Shown piece by piece: positions 42,235-51,221 of a stretch of DNA of 64,000 bases (position 1 is its first letter; each line of letters opens with the position of its first letter). The translations under genes were made by a program, and so were the position numbers. The notes beneath the pieces were generated by a model. It was not told the DNA's origin, did no database searches, and saw only the letters and a list, made by a program, of their open reading frames with translations. Source of the stretch: CAXXOK01 sp963674895 (GTDB taxonomy: Bacteria; Bacillota; Clostridia; Christensenellales; Aristaeellaceae); NCBI GenBank assembly GCA_963674895.2, contig CAXXCY010000003.1, positions 2,046,001 to 2,110,000 on the forward strand, given 5' to 3'.

Positions 42235-43476
42235 TTACAGGCTGCCCTCGGCCGCTTCCTCTGTTTTGGCGGCGAAGCGTTTTTCAATCTCGGAGATTTT
42301 ATATTTGAACAGGATCACGACCAGAACGCCGGCCAGGATCGGTATCGTCATGATAATCCACATCGACGAATAGCCAAACGCCTGAGCCACATTGCCTGCA
42401 ATTACCGGCCCGATAATGGTGGCCGAATCCATACCGATCAGGTTCGTGCTGGACGCGGAACCCCGCCGCTCGGGCGGAACGGATTTCATCACAAGTGAAT
42501 TCATCGCAGGCTGCACCGCACCGTAGCCGAACGAGTTAACAAACGCCGCAACCAGAAATACCCAAAGCGATGTAGCCCCACTGATAATCAGGAAGGACAG
42601 TGCCGTCATCATCAGCGCGGGGATACCGACTTTTGCAAATCCTAACCGGTCTGTCAACTTCCCGATCGCCGGCCTGGTAACCAGCATAGAGAGCGCGTTG
42701 ATGGTGAAGAACAGGCCGATACCGTTGACCACGCCACGGTTTTTCGCGAAAACAATCAGGAAGGCGTTGAGCGTGGTAAAACCGATGGCAACACAAAAGG
42801 TAATGGCTGTCGGAACCAGCGCTTCTTTGGCGATGATACTGTGCAGTTTGAGCTTGAATGGCTTACGGGGCCTAACCGGCAATTGGATTCGGAAAGCGAC
42901 CGCGGCAGCGAGGAGCATCACGGCGGCGCAGAGCAGGTAAGCCTTGCTGTATCCGCAAACCGACGCCAGCCACAGACCGACGGTAGGCCCGATTGCCCTG
43001 GAAAATACCTGCGCTAACGAGTAATATCCCATGCCGGTATTGAACTTGCTCCTGGGCAAGGCATCGGCGACCATCGCCAGGTTGCATGCGTTTCCAAACG
43101 CGGTGCCCACGCCCTGCAGCATACGGAAAATCATCAGAGATGAAATGTCCTTGGATATGCTGTATCCGATAAACGCCATCGCTGAAATCGTCATTGAACC
43201 CATTAGCAGGTATTTTCGGGTAAACGAGTCTATGGCCGGACCAGCCACAAAACGGAATATCAGCGCCGTAATGGCAAACATACCCATCAGGGTGCCGATT
43301 TGCGACGCAGGCGCACCAAGGGAATCCGCATAGAGTGAGAGCATGGAGTTGCTCATCGTCATCCCCAGCCCCGAGACCACATTGGCGAAAAAGATGGCCA
43401 GAAACACAATATTCCAAATTCCCGCCGGTTCCTGCCATTCGCTAATACTCGGTTTAATTTGTGTGTCTTTTTTCAT
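42235..43476 (-). CDS. MFS transporter, paralogue 1
   Basis: A 413-residue major facilitator with twelve predicted membrane segments. RPAIGKLTDRLG near 275 matches the loop motif, and MGMFAITALIFRFVAGPAIDS near 65 resembles the N-terminal signature. It is closely similar along its length to the carrier at 57579-58796, for example LGAPASQIG, DALPRSKFNTGMGYYSLAQV and PERRGSASSTN. AGAGAAG lies 12 bases before the ATG. It follows a small membrane protein gene. The substrate is unknown. Confidence 0.9.
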   Translation of the reverse strand: MKKDTQIKPSISEWQEPAGIWNIVFLAIFFANVVSGLGMTMSNSMLSLYADSLGAPASQIGTLMGMFAITALIFRFVAGPAIDSFTRKYLLMGSMTISAMAFIGYSISKDISSLMIFRMLQGVGTAFGNACNLAMVADALPRSKFNTGMGYYSLAQVFSRAIGPTVGLWLASVCGYSKAYLLCAAVMLLAAAVAFRIQLPVRPRKPFKLKLHSIIAKEALVPTAITFCVAIGFTTLNAFLIVFAKNRGVVNGIGLFFTINALSMLVTRPAIGKLTDRLGFAKVGIPALMMTALSFLIISGATSLWVFLVAAFVNSFGYGAVQPAMNSLVMKSVPPERRGSASSTNLIGMDSATIIGPVIAGNVAQAFGYSSMWIIMTIPILAGVLVVILFKYKISEIEKRFAAKTEEAAEGSL

Positions 43477-43521
43477 GAAGTATCTTCTCTTTCAAGCATT
43501 TGCGCATTGCCGTTTGCAAAA

Positions 43522-44136
43522 TCAGTCGTCGATATAGTATCCCCCCCTGGGAATATCTGCGTCGCAGGGGATTTTTATATAGGGTATACGGCTCTCGATG
43601 CGGTAGATCCAAGCCATCGCCGCCGCAGCCGCGAATAGGCAGGCAGCGCCGCCCAGCTCCCGCAGCAGCCCGCTGTCGGGGTGTAATAAGATGAAGAGTA
43701 CCGCCGCAAGCGTTTCGGCTGCCAGCAGCAAAGCCGTGATACCGCTCCAGCGCTTTAGCCGGACGGGGCCGGCATAATGCTGCCAAACCGTCATGCGGCC
43801 TGGGGCGGCAAGATAGGCGATGAGATACCAAAGCGTAATAAACTGTGCACTCAGCGCCAGAAAACTGGCAAACTGGACGTACAACGCCCGGTTGAAGGCC
43901 GTACCGCCGGACGAAGCATAAAGGAACAAACCGGCGGACAGCAGGTATAAAGCGGCGTAGCCGGCACGTATGGCGGTTCGCCTGCCGGCAGGAAGTTCGG
44001 CAAGGTAAACGTCGCCCGTATACACCCGCTCGATATGCTTTTTTCCGTCGGAGCCAATAACGGGCGTTTCCATAAATCCCTGATAACGCCGGTGGTAGTA
44101 CGAACTGTGCTGTATTTTATCATCCGTAAAGGCCAT
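43522..44136 (-). CDS. Membrane protein of unknown function
   Basis: A 204-residue protein with a soluble N terminus (about 1-55, including HRRYQGFMETPVIG) and four predicted membrane segments (about 58-76, 85-108, 125-145 and 152-170), then a short charged tail. GGCGGGGGAACG precedes the ATG at 44136; the longer frame adds 17 weak residues. No family recognised. It is in the operon between the metallo-hydrolase and MFS genes and may be an accessory of the MFS carrier. Confidence 0.65.
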   Translation of the reverse strand: MAFTDDKIQHSSYYHRRYQGFMETPVIGSDGKKHIERVYTGDVYLAELPAGRRTAIRAGYAALYLLSAGLFLYASSGGTAFNRALYVQFASFLALSAQFITLWYLIAYLAAPGRMTVWQHYAGPVRLKRWSGITALLLAAETLAAVLFILLHPDSGLLRELGGAACLFAAAAAMAWIYRIESRIPYIKIPCDADIPRGGYYIDD

Positions 44137-44207
44137 CGTTCCCCCGCCTTTCCCCGAAAAGCCCGTGAACACGCCGCCGACGCGCACGCATTATCCGCGC
44201 CTGAAGG

Positions 44208-45242
44208 TTATTCAACGCTTATCTCCCGATCGATGTAAACACCCCTGCCGGTATAGGTCAGGTAGCCCGACTGGTAGATCATTTTACCGTACATAATCAT
44301 CTCTTGCCCGTTGCGTACCACCTGCTTTCTCATATCGTAACACTGCGGGTTGTCAAGCACCGCGCGGCACGCCTCCCATACGTTCACCAGCATGATCGGC
44401 CCTGTGTCCACCGGCCCGTGCCCGGGAAACAGGCCGTCGAACTCGTCCATGCGGCCGATGACTTTTGTCAGCTCTTTGTACAGGGCCTCGATGGTGCAGT
44501 TACGGGCGAATTGCATGCCCGGCTGCCCGCCGCTGCCCGCGCCGACCGCGCCGACACAGCAATCGTCCCCGGGGAAGAAGATGCGATTCTTTTTGTCCAG
44601 AAAGCCCGCATGCCCCGGTGAGTGCCCCGGCAGGAAAACAAGCTCCACCTCATAATCGCCGCCCAAATTGAACGCGTGGCCGTCGGGTACGCCGACGATC
44701 TCATAAGGCTTGAACGGCACGAGATCGGCACGGTCAAACTCCGTCCAGATACATTTACCGTTCTCGTCAAACAGATAATCCCAGATGTGCGGGTTCATCT
44801 TGGACTGTAAAAGCGGCGCCTCACACTCGTGGCAGTAGACCGTGTCAAACTGGAAATTGCCGTAGGCATGGTCGTAATGGGCGTGGGTATTCACCACCAC
44901 CAGCGGCATATCCCCGACGAGCTTGCGCACCAGGCCCTTCAGGTCTCCCACGCCGAAGCTGGTGTCGATCACCATGGCTTTTTCCGGGCCGACGATGAGA
45001 TAAATCCAGGAATCGCCCATCCCGTCCAGGCTTTCGGTATACAGGCCGTACAGGTTGTCCCGGAAACAGTATACCTCAACATATGGGTTGATATCGTAAA
45101 ACACCTGCTTGGTCTTGTCGTGCTCCCGCAGCAGCTTGGCATACGCCCACCGGATGGGGTTTTCGGGCTCCCGCCACAAAAACCGTTTGGACTTCAGCGG
45201 CGAATCGATAGGCCGCTGCTTGTCCAATGCTTGTTCCGCCAT
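44208..45242 (-). CDS. Metallo-beta-lactamase-fold hydrolase
   Basis: A 344-residue MBL-fold protein with the full metal set: THAHYDH near 140 (HxHxDH), GHSPGHAGF near 205 and FPGHGP near 265. There is no signal peptide, so it acts in the cytoplasm. GGGAGGCTAAACT precedes the ATG. It lies 57 bp after the oppF-type gene in the ABC operon, suggesting hydrolysis of an imported lactone, thioester, amide or similar compound. The specific substrate is not indicated by sequence. Confidence 0.88.
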   Translation of the reverse strand: MAEQALDKQRPIDSPLKSKRFLWREPENPIRWAYAKLLREHDKTKQVFYDINPYVEVYCFRDNLYGLYTESLDGMGDSWIYLIVGPEKAMVIDTSFGVGDLKGLVRKLVGDMPLVVVNTHAHYDHAYGNFQFDTVYCHECEAPLLQSKMNPHIWDYLFDENGKCIWTEFDRADLVPFKPYEIVGVPDGHAFNLGGDYEVELVFLPGHSPGHAGFLDKKNRIFFPGDDCCVGAVGAGSGGQPGMQFARNCTIEALYKELTKVIGRMDEFDGLFPGHGPVDTGPIMLVNVWEACRAVLDNPQCYDMRKQVVRNGQEMIMYGKMIYQSGYLTYTGRGVYIDREISVE

Positions 45243-45299
45243 AGTTTAGCCTCCCTTGATTGTACAATCGCGGCCGCATGCGGCCGCGGCAAGCGCTGC

Positions 45300-46256
45300 C
45301 TACAGCGCGTTTAGCTCCCTGGCCCGGCAGCACGCCACATAGTGGTCGGGCAGCAGGCTTTCTAGCTGCTGGGGCTGCGAGCATTGCTCGCAGGCGTACA
45401 CGCACCTGGGTTCAAACCGGCAGCCGGGCTTGGGGTTGACGGGCGACGCGATTTCGCCTTTGAGCACGATGCGCTCCTTCTTGGTCATAATATCGATGGT
45501 CGGGATGGCCGACAGGAGCGCTTTGGTATACGGGTGCAGCGGATGGGCAAACAGGTCGTCGGTCGGGCTGGTTTCCACCAGCTGGCCTAAGTACATGACC
45601 GAGATGTTGTTGGAGATATGCTTGACGACCGACATGTTATGCGTGATGAACATATAGGTCAGCTCATACTTCTCCTGCAGATCCATCAGCAGGTTGAGGA
45701 TCTGCGCCTGGATGGACACATCCAGCGCCGAAACGGGCTCGTCGCACACGATAAACTTCGGATCCAGCGCGAGCGCGCGAGCCACGCCCACCCTCTGCCG
45801 CCGGCCGCCGTCCAGCTCGTGCGGATAGGACAGGCGCAGGCGCCTGTCGATGCCCACCATATCCATCAGCCGTTCGCATTCCGCCACCATATCGCGCTTG
45901 GAAAGGTCGCGGTGCAGCTTCAGCGGTTCCATAATGGTCTGCTCCACCGTTTGCCTGGGGTTCAGCGAGGAATAGGGGTCCTGGAAAATAATCTGCAGCT
46001 GCTGCCGGAGTTTTAAAAGCTCACGGCCGGAGGGCTGGGAGATATCCTTCCCTTCGAAAAATACCTGGCCGCCGGTTTTCTCCAGCAGATTGATCACCGT
46101 TCTGCCCAGCGTGGATTTCCCGCAGCCGGATTCGCCGACCACGCCCATGGTTTCGCCTTTGTTGATCACCATATTGACGTCGTCGACGGCATGCAGCGGC
46201 CCCCTGGGTGACTGGAAGTATTTCTTGAGATGCTTGATCTCGATTATCGGAGCCAT
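45300..46256 (-). CDS. Peptide-type ABC transporter ATP-binding protein (OppF/DppF type)
   Basis: A 318-residue ABC ATPase. It has Walker A GESGCGKST near 41, Walker B FIVCDEPVSALD near 172, and a C-terminal oligopeptide/dipeptide domain with a cysteine set (CRFEPRCVYACEQC) near 285 that may bind an Fe-S cluster or zinc. The signature loop reads LDGGRRQRV instead of LSGGQRQRV. The ATG overlaps the stop of the preceding ATPase gene (TGATG). It pairs with the OppD-type ATPase to drive the DppBC permeases. Confidence 0.93.
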   Translation of the reverse strand: MAPIIEIKHLKKYFQSPRGPLHAVDDVNMVINKGETMGVVGESGCGKSTLGRTVINLLEKTGGQVFFEGKDISQPSGRELLKLRQQLQIIFQDPYSSLNPRQTVEQTIMEPLKLHRDLSKRDMVAECERLMDMVGIDRRLRLSYPHELDGGRRQRVGVARALALDPKFIVCDEPVSALDVSIQAQILNLLMDLQEKYELTYMFITHNMSVVKHISNNISVMYLGQLVETSPTDDLFAHPLHPYTKALLSAIPTIDIMTKKERIVLKGEIASPVNPKPGCRFEPRCVYACEQCSQPQQLESLLPDHYVACCRARELNAL

Positions 46257-47227
46257 CACTGCGCCTCCTTCCTGTCGGAATACCTGCAGGAGCTGAAATG
46301 CTCCGGCCCGATCTGCGTAAGCGGGTATTTACGGCTGCACTCCTCGGTGGCTTTGGGGCAGCGGGGGCTAAAGCAGCAGCCCGTAGGCAGGTTGGAGGGG
46401 TTGGGCGGAAGACCGTCGATGTTCACCAGCCGCTTGGCCTTGGTTTCCAGGTCCGGAATGGCCCCGAACAAGCCGATGGTATAGGGATGCTGCGGGTTGA
46501 TGAAAACCTCGTATTTGCTGCCGTATTCGATGATCTCGCCGGCATATACCACGGCGACATAATCGCAGATCTGGCCGACCACGCCCAAATCGTGTGTGAT
46601 CAGGATCATGGACAGGTTCTTTTTCTGCTTGAGTTCCAGAATCATCTCCAGGATCTGGGCCTGTATGGTAACATCCAGCGCCGTGGTGGGCTCGTCGGCC
46701 AGGATCAGGTCCGGATTACACGCCAGCGCCATGGCGATGACCACGCGCTGCTTCATGCCGCCGGAAAACTGGTGCGGGTACTCCACCGCGCGGCCTGCCG
46801 GAATGCCGACCATCTCCAGCATGTCCAGGGCCTGTTCCATCGCGGATTTTTCCGATTTCTTCTCGTGCTTCTTAAGAACCTCCGCGATCTGCTCGCCGAC
46901 CCGCATCACGGGGTTGAGCGCGGTCATCGGGTCCTGAAAGATCATGGATATTTTGTTGCCGCGGATTTTGCGCATATCGGCTTCGTTTATCTTCAGCAGA
47001 TCGGAGCCTTCGAAGGCAACGGCCCCGTTCATGATCTTGCCCTGGGGGTTTGGCAGGATACGCAGGATGGACTTTGCGATGGTGGTTTTGCCCGCGCCGG
47101 TCTCGCCGACCAGCGCGAGCGTCTTTCCCTTTTCCAGCTCGAAGGAGATCCCGTTCACCGCGTGGATAATCTCACCGCCGGACGAATATTGGACCGTCAG
47201 GTCGCTGACTTTCAGAAATTCACTCAT
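46256..47227 (-). CDS. Peptide-type ABC transporter ATP-binding protein (OppD/DppD type)
   Basis: A 323-residue ABC ATPase. It has Walker A GETGAGKTT near 38, signature FSGGMKQRV near 152, Walker B LILADEPTTALD near 175, and the C-terminal oligopeptide domain with CCFSPRCPKATEEC near 285. GAGG eight bases upstream supports the ATG at 47227 over a GTG three codons earlier. It follows the DppC-type permease by 14 bp. Confidence 0.94.
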   Translation of the reverse strand: MSEFLKVSDLTVQYSSGGEIIHAVNGISFELEKGKTLALVGETGAGKTTIAKSILRILPNPQGKIMNGAVAFEGSDLLKINEADMRKIRGNKISMIFQDPMTALNPVMRVGEQIAEVLKKHEKKSEKSAMEQALDMLEMVGIPAGRAVEYPHQFSGGMKQRVVIAMALACNPDLILADEPTTALDVTIQAQILEMILELKQKKNLSMILITHDLGVVGQICDYVAVVYAGEIIEYGSKYEVFINPQHPYTIGLFGAIPDLETKAKRLVNIDGLPPNPSNLPTGCCFSPRCPKATEECSRKYPLTQIGPEHFSSCRYSDRKEAQ

Positions 47228-47241
47228 CTTTATCACCTCGC

Positions 47242-48129
47242 CTACTGCTTCAGCCTGGGATCAAGCGCGTCGCGCAGCCCGTCGCCCGCCAGGTTCAGCG
47301 CCAGGACGGTAATTGCGATAAAAATACCGGGGAAGATGATCATATATGGATAGGTGCGCAGATACGCCTTCCCTGCCGAGAGCATGGCGCCCCATTCCGG
47401 CGTGGGCGGCTGTATGCCCAATCCGATATAGCTCAGCGACGACAGCACCAATACGGTGTTGGCGATGCCCATCGTAATTTCCACAATAACGGGCGCCAGG
47501 CTGTTGGGCAGCGTGTGCACGAATATCCTGCGGAACTGGCTGCACCCGATTGCCTCGGCCGCTTCCAAAAACTCGTTGCCCCGCACCTTCATCACCGAGC
47601 TTCGCGTAATGCGCGTCAGCTGCGGTATGCGGGCGATGGAGAGCGCCAGAATCGTTTTATCAAACCCCGGGCCGAGCGCCGCCGCGATGGCGATGGTTAA
47701 GAGCATGCCCGGTATCGCCTGGAAAATATCCAGAAACCGCATGATGGCGTTATCCAGCTTGCCGCCGAAATAGCCGGCAATCGCGCCGATGACCACGCCG
47801 CCGGTCGCAGCCGCGAACATGGCGATAAAGCCCATGGAAAGCGAATACCGCCCGCCGTATAAAAGCCGGGTGAAGATATCGCGCCCCAGGTTATCCGTGC
47901 CGCACAGATGCGCCCACGAGGGCCCCTGGTAGGTTGCGCGCATGTTCATCTGCTTATAATCGTACGGGGTAAGCACCGGCGCCAGAATCGCCAGAATGAC
48001 CAGGATGAAGAAGATCGCAAACCCGGTGGCCGCCGTCGGGTTTTTCACAATCCTTTTCACAACAGCCCTGAACTGGCTTTCGCGTTTGATTTTGTCAGGC
48101 TTTGCTTTTACCGCCAATTCGAGCTCCAT
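47242..48129 (-). CDS. Peptide-type ABC transporter permease (DppC type)
   Basis: A 295-residue permease with six predicted membrane segments and the inner-membrane-loop EAA motif EAAEAIGCSQFRRIFVHTLP near 190. A 30-residue charged N terminus precedes the first segment, as is usual for DppC. AGGAGGGGCAAAAC precedes the ATG, which lies 35 bp inside the end of the upstream DppB-type gene. It forms the channel with DppB. Confidence 0.94.
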   Translation of the reverse strand: MELELAVKAKPDKIKRESQFRAVVKRIVKNPTAATGFAIFFILVILAILAPVLTPYDYKQMNMRATYQGPSWAHLCGTDNLGRDIFTRLLYGGRYSLSMGFIAMFAAATGGVVIGAIAGYFGGKLDNAIMRFLDIFQAIPGMLLTIAIAAALGPGFDKTILALSIARIPQLTRITRSSVMKVRGNEFLEAAEAIGCSQFRRIFVHTLPNSLAPVIVEITMGIANTVLVLSSLSYIGLGIQPPTPEWGAMLSAGKAYLRTYPYMIIFPGIFIAITVLALNLAGDGLRDALDPRLKQ

Positions 48130-49084
48130 GTTTTGCCCCTCCTTTCCGTTTGGACGACGCGTACCTTGCCTTGATGCGCGGGTCTACATACGCGTAGGTG
48201 ATATCCACCAGCAGCATGCACAGCGAGAAGACGATGGCCAGAAACAGCACCGAACCGCGCACCACAGGGTAATCGCGCTTGTTGATGGCCTCGATCATAT
48301 AGGTGCCAACGCCGGGAATGGAAAAGATGGTTTCCGTAATCACGGAGCCGCCGAAGATAAGCGCCAGGCGTGAACCCGCCACCGTGATGATGGGCATCAG
48401 CGCGTTGGGCAGCGCATGCTTGTAGGTTACCTCATGCTCCGTCAGGCCCTTGGAGCGCGCGGTTACAACATAATCCGAGCGGATGACCTCCAGCATTGCG
48501 GAGCGCGACATACGGGCCTGGCCGCCGATGCCGAAGAACGCGCCCGAGATCACCGGCAGGATAAAGTATTCCGCGCCCCCGATACCCGTGGCCGGAAGCC
48601 AGCCGAGCTTTAATGAAAACAGAATAACCAGCAGAAGCGCAAGCCAGAACCCCGGAATGGACACGCCCGCCAGCGCGACGACCATGCACAGCCTGTCGGC
48701 GAATTTGTTTTGGTGCGTCGCCGCCATAATGCCCAGCGGAATGCCGATGAGCATGGTTACGATCATCGTCGAAAGCCCCAGCGTGAGCGTGATGGGAATG
48801 CGCCTGAGCAGCTCCTGCATGACAGGAATATGCGTGAAGTACGATTCGCTCAGGTCTCCGCGCAGAAAGGTGTTGTACAGGAAATTGCCAAGCTGCACAA
48901 CATAGGGCTCGTTCAGCCCCATCGCCTCGCGGAGATATTCAATCTCTTCGGGCGTGCCGGCATTCCCCAGTATAATCTGCGCGGGATCGCCGGGTACAAA
49001 GTACAAAATTGAAAAAATAAACATCGCCACGCCGAGAATGACCGGAATCATCCACAACAAGCGGGTGAGGACATATTTATACAT
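48095..49084 (-). CDS. Peptide-type ABC transporter permease (DppB type)
   Basis: A 329-residue permease with six predicted membrane segments and the usual DppB start MYKYVLTRLLWMIPVILGV. The EAA-type loop VTARSKGLTEHEVTYKHALP lies near 200. GGAGG precedes this ATG at somewhat long spacing; a TTG six codons earlier overlaps it. The C terminus is an unusually basic tail (RYASSKRKGGAKHG). It is separated from the binding-protein gene by a region with two stem-loops. Confidence 0.93.
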   Translation of the reverse strand: MYKYVLTRLLWMIPVILGVAMFIFSILYFVPGDPAQIILGNAGTPEEIEYLREAMGLNEPYVVQLGNFLYNTFLRGDLSESYFTHIPVMQELLRRIPITLTLGLSTMIVTMLIGIPLGIMAATHQNKFADRLCMVVALAGVSIPGFWLALLLVILFSLKLGWLPATGIGGAEYFILPVISGAFFGIGGQARMSRSAMLEVIRSDYVVTARSKGLTEHEVTYKHALPNALMPIITVAGSRLALIFGGSVITETIFSIPGVGTYMIEAINKRDYPVVRGSVLFLAIVFSLCMLLVDITYAYVDPRIKARYASSKRKGGAKHGARIGGKSKA

Positions 49085-49124
49085 CCTGTGTCCGACCTCC
49101 AATTCCTGACATTTGATAAACAGA

Positions 49125-49216
49125 CGGCTTACGGGAAGTTTGCGAAGTCCAGCCTCCCCGTAGAGCCGCCTGAAGGTTCCGGCACGCCGCAGTTCAGGAT
49201 TTCAGCTTCGTGCCGG
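49125..49216 (-). terminator. Two stem-loops between the binding-protein gene and dppB
   Basis: One stem pairs CGGCTTACGGG (49125-49135) with CCCGTAGAGCCG (49157-49168). A second pairs CCGGCACG (49179-49186) with CGTGCCGG (49209-49216). Neither is followed by a T-run. They are the counterpart of the stems found after the other binding-protein genes. Confidence 0.6.
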
Positions 49217-49239
49217 CATGGTCCGGAACGCAGTGTGTG

Positions 49240-50901
49240 TTAGTTCCAGATATAGGTGCAGCAGTTGGGCGAGTCCTTGCCCTTTTGGTTGAGAATAAAG
49301 CCGGTGAGCACCTTCGAGGTTACGGTGAAGTTGATCGGCGCGTAGAGGGAGTAGATGTAGACGTTATCCTTGACATAGTAGTGGAGGTCGTGCGCATAGG
49401 ACCAATCCTTGTAGGCGTTCTCGGCCATGGGAACGATCATGCCCCACAGGGTTTCCTCCACCGTGGTGATCAGGGATTTGTCTTCCGCCACCGCGTTCAG
49501 GTTGCCGATCAGGCTGGAAGAGCCGAAGGTGGACGAACCCGCAGTGAACATCTTGATGTCGCCCTGCGTTTTGTCAAAGCGGTAGGTTCTGAACAGCGCG
49601 CCGTCGCAGGGCACGATGTTCATCGTGATGCCGACTTCGGCCAGATAGGCCTGCAGCACGACGGCTACATTGGCAAGACGGTCGTTGTTTTCAAATACGA
49701 TCGTAATTTCCTTGGAGCCGTCCCAACCTGCGGCTTTCAGCAATTCCTTCGCTTTACCGGGGTCGTAGCCGTAGTAGTCTTCACCTTCCCAGGCGGGGTC
49801 ATAGTCCGGGAAGATGCGGCAGAACGCCGTGTAGCAGAGTTCGCCGTTGCCCAGATCCACGCCGTCGAGCACACCCTGGGCGTCGATGGCATACGCGATT
49901 GCCTGGCGTACGCGCACATCGCTCAGCGGGCTGATTTCGTTGCAGTTGAAGGCCAGGGAAACCACCTGGTCCTGCAGGCTCTGGAACATCAGGAAGTCGT
50001 CGTTGTCTTTGAAGAGCTCAAGGTCTGTGGGCGATACGCCGGTGCAGATATCGACGGACTGCGATTCCAGCGCGATAACCCGCTGGGCGGAATCCTTGAT
50101 GATCTTGTAGATGATCTTGTCGACATTGGCGTAGGAGTTGCGGTAAATCTTGGAGGGATCGGTCTCCCAGTAGGAGCCGTAGGTTTCGAACACCATCTCC
50201 GTGCCGCTGGTCCAGGCAGTCAGGGCATAGGGGCCGGTGCCGATGGGATCGGTGATCATCTTGTCCGCACTGTCCGTCGTGTACGCCTTTTCGGTGAACA
50301 TGTAGGCGATCAGCGAGTTGACCACATAGTTGTACATCTTGGTGTTGAAGACGATTTCCACGGTGTAGTCGTCCACAACGTTCACGGCGTCGTAGTACTT
50401 GGAGGAGGACCATTTGTATTCGTCGCGGGCTACGGTTTCCAAAACAAACTTCACGTCGCTTGCAGTAAACGGATTGCCCATGGAGTCCACAATATAGTCC
50501 TTCAGCTTGATGGTGTAGGTGTAACCGTCGTCCGACACGGAATAGCTGTCAGCCAAAACGGGCTTGAGCTCGCCGCCGGTACCCTGGATGCAGAACAGGC
50601 CTTCGTAAATGCCTTCCAGAACGACCATCCTGGGTTTGGAGGCGCCGCTGCCGTAGGGGTTCATCGAGCCGGGATCATCCTCCAGCGCGACAGAGACAAA
50701 CGTTTTGCCGTTGGCATCCGTGTGGGATGCAATCAGCGCGTCCATCGTCGCCTGATCGGGCAGATCCTCCACCACCGCCATGGCGTTGGGCTGCACGGTC
50801 AGGATACGCGATGCGTCCACGGCGCCGGCAGGCACATAGGCAAATATGCCAACCAGGAGCACAAGGGCAGTCAACAGGGCCATCGTCTTTTGGTTTTTCA
50901 T
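49240..50901 (-). CDS. Family 5 solute-binding protein (peptide/nickel/opine type)
   Basis: A 553-residue SBP_bac_5 receptor. A signal peptide spans about residues 1-26 (MALLTALVLLVGIFAYVPAGA) with no lipobox cysteine. Family stretches include DSYSVSDDGYTYTIKLKDY near 115 and VRQAIAYAIDAQGVL near 320. AAGGGGAAAAGA precedes the ATG at 50901; a longer frame adds 28 residues without support. It is the first gene of an operon with DppBC-type permeases, two ATPases, a metallo-hydrolase and an MFS carrier. Family members bind peptides, oligosaccharides or other polar compounds, so the ligand is open. Confidence 0.93.
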   Translation of the reverse strand: MKNQKTMALLTALVLLVGIFAYVPAGAVDASRILTVQPNAMAVVEDLPDQATMDALIASHTDANGKTFVSVALEDDPGSMNPYGSGASKPRMVVLEGIYEGLFCIQGTGGELKPVLADSYSVSDDGYTYTIKLKDYIVDSMGNPFTASDVKFVLETVARDEYKWSSSKYYDAVNVVDDYTVEIVFNTKMYNYVVNSLIAYMFTEKAYTTDSADKMITDPIGTGPYALTAWTSGTEMVFETYGSYWETDPSKIYRNSYANVDKIIYKIIKDSAQRVIALESQSVDICTGVSPTDLELFKDNDDFLMFQSLQDQVVSLAFNCNEISPLSDVRVRQAIAYAIDAQGVLDGVDLGNGELCYTAFCRIFPDYDPAWEGEDYYGYDPGKAKELLKAAGWDGSKEITIVFENNDRLANVAVVLQAYLAEVGITMNIVPCDGALFRTYRFDKTQGDIKMFTAGSSTFGSSSLIGNLNAVAEDKSLITTVEETLWGMIVPMAENAYKDWSYAHDLHYYVKDNVYIYSLYAPINFTVTSKVLTGFILNQKGKDSPNCCTYIWN

Positions 50902-51221
50902 TCTTTTCCCCTTCTCTTGATTTTTTATTTCAGATACCCTCAGGCATTGAAATTCATAAAAAGGCAAACTTAAATAGCGATTCAAACCGCTAATCAGTAC
51001 GAGGCGAAACTTTTTTTTGTATTATAACAGAGCGGAATCGCAATAACCATGCATAGAATTTCTCAACCAGTTGAGAAGTTTTCTAGGTGTTTCTTCTGCC
51101 CTCCCAGTGTTGCAAAGAATCGGAATTGTATATATCATTATACCCAGCCAATATATGGTATTACCATGATTTCTAGCTGATATAGCATTGAAAAAGTCTT
51201 TTCTAAAGGAGAATAGTGCCA
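50902..51221. promoter_or_regulatory. Divergent regulatory region with a perfect palindrome
   Basis: TTCTCAACCAGTTGAGAA (8-bp perfect arms) at 51060-51077 lies between divergent promoters. On the minus strand an extended -10 TGTTATAAT (TATAAT at 51026-51021) serves the binding-protein operon. On the plus strand TTGCAA (51110-51115), 17 bp, TATCAT (51133-51138) serves the deacetylase gene. No regulator gene is adjacent. Confidence 0.55.

Noticed and set aside
49210..50973. A 587-codon open frame antisense to the family 5 binding protein, and similar long antisense frames at 23281-25032 and 26955-28433.
   Set aside because: The sense proteins have clear families, signal peptides and ribosome sites. 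The antisense translations have no recognisable domains and reflect codon bias.
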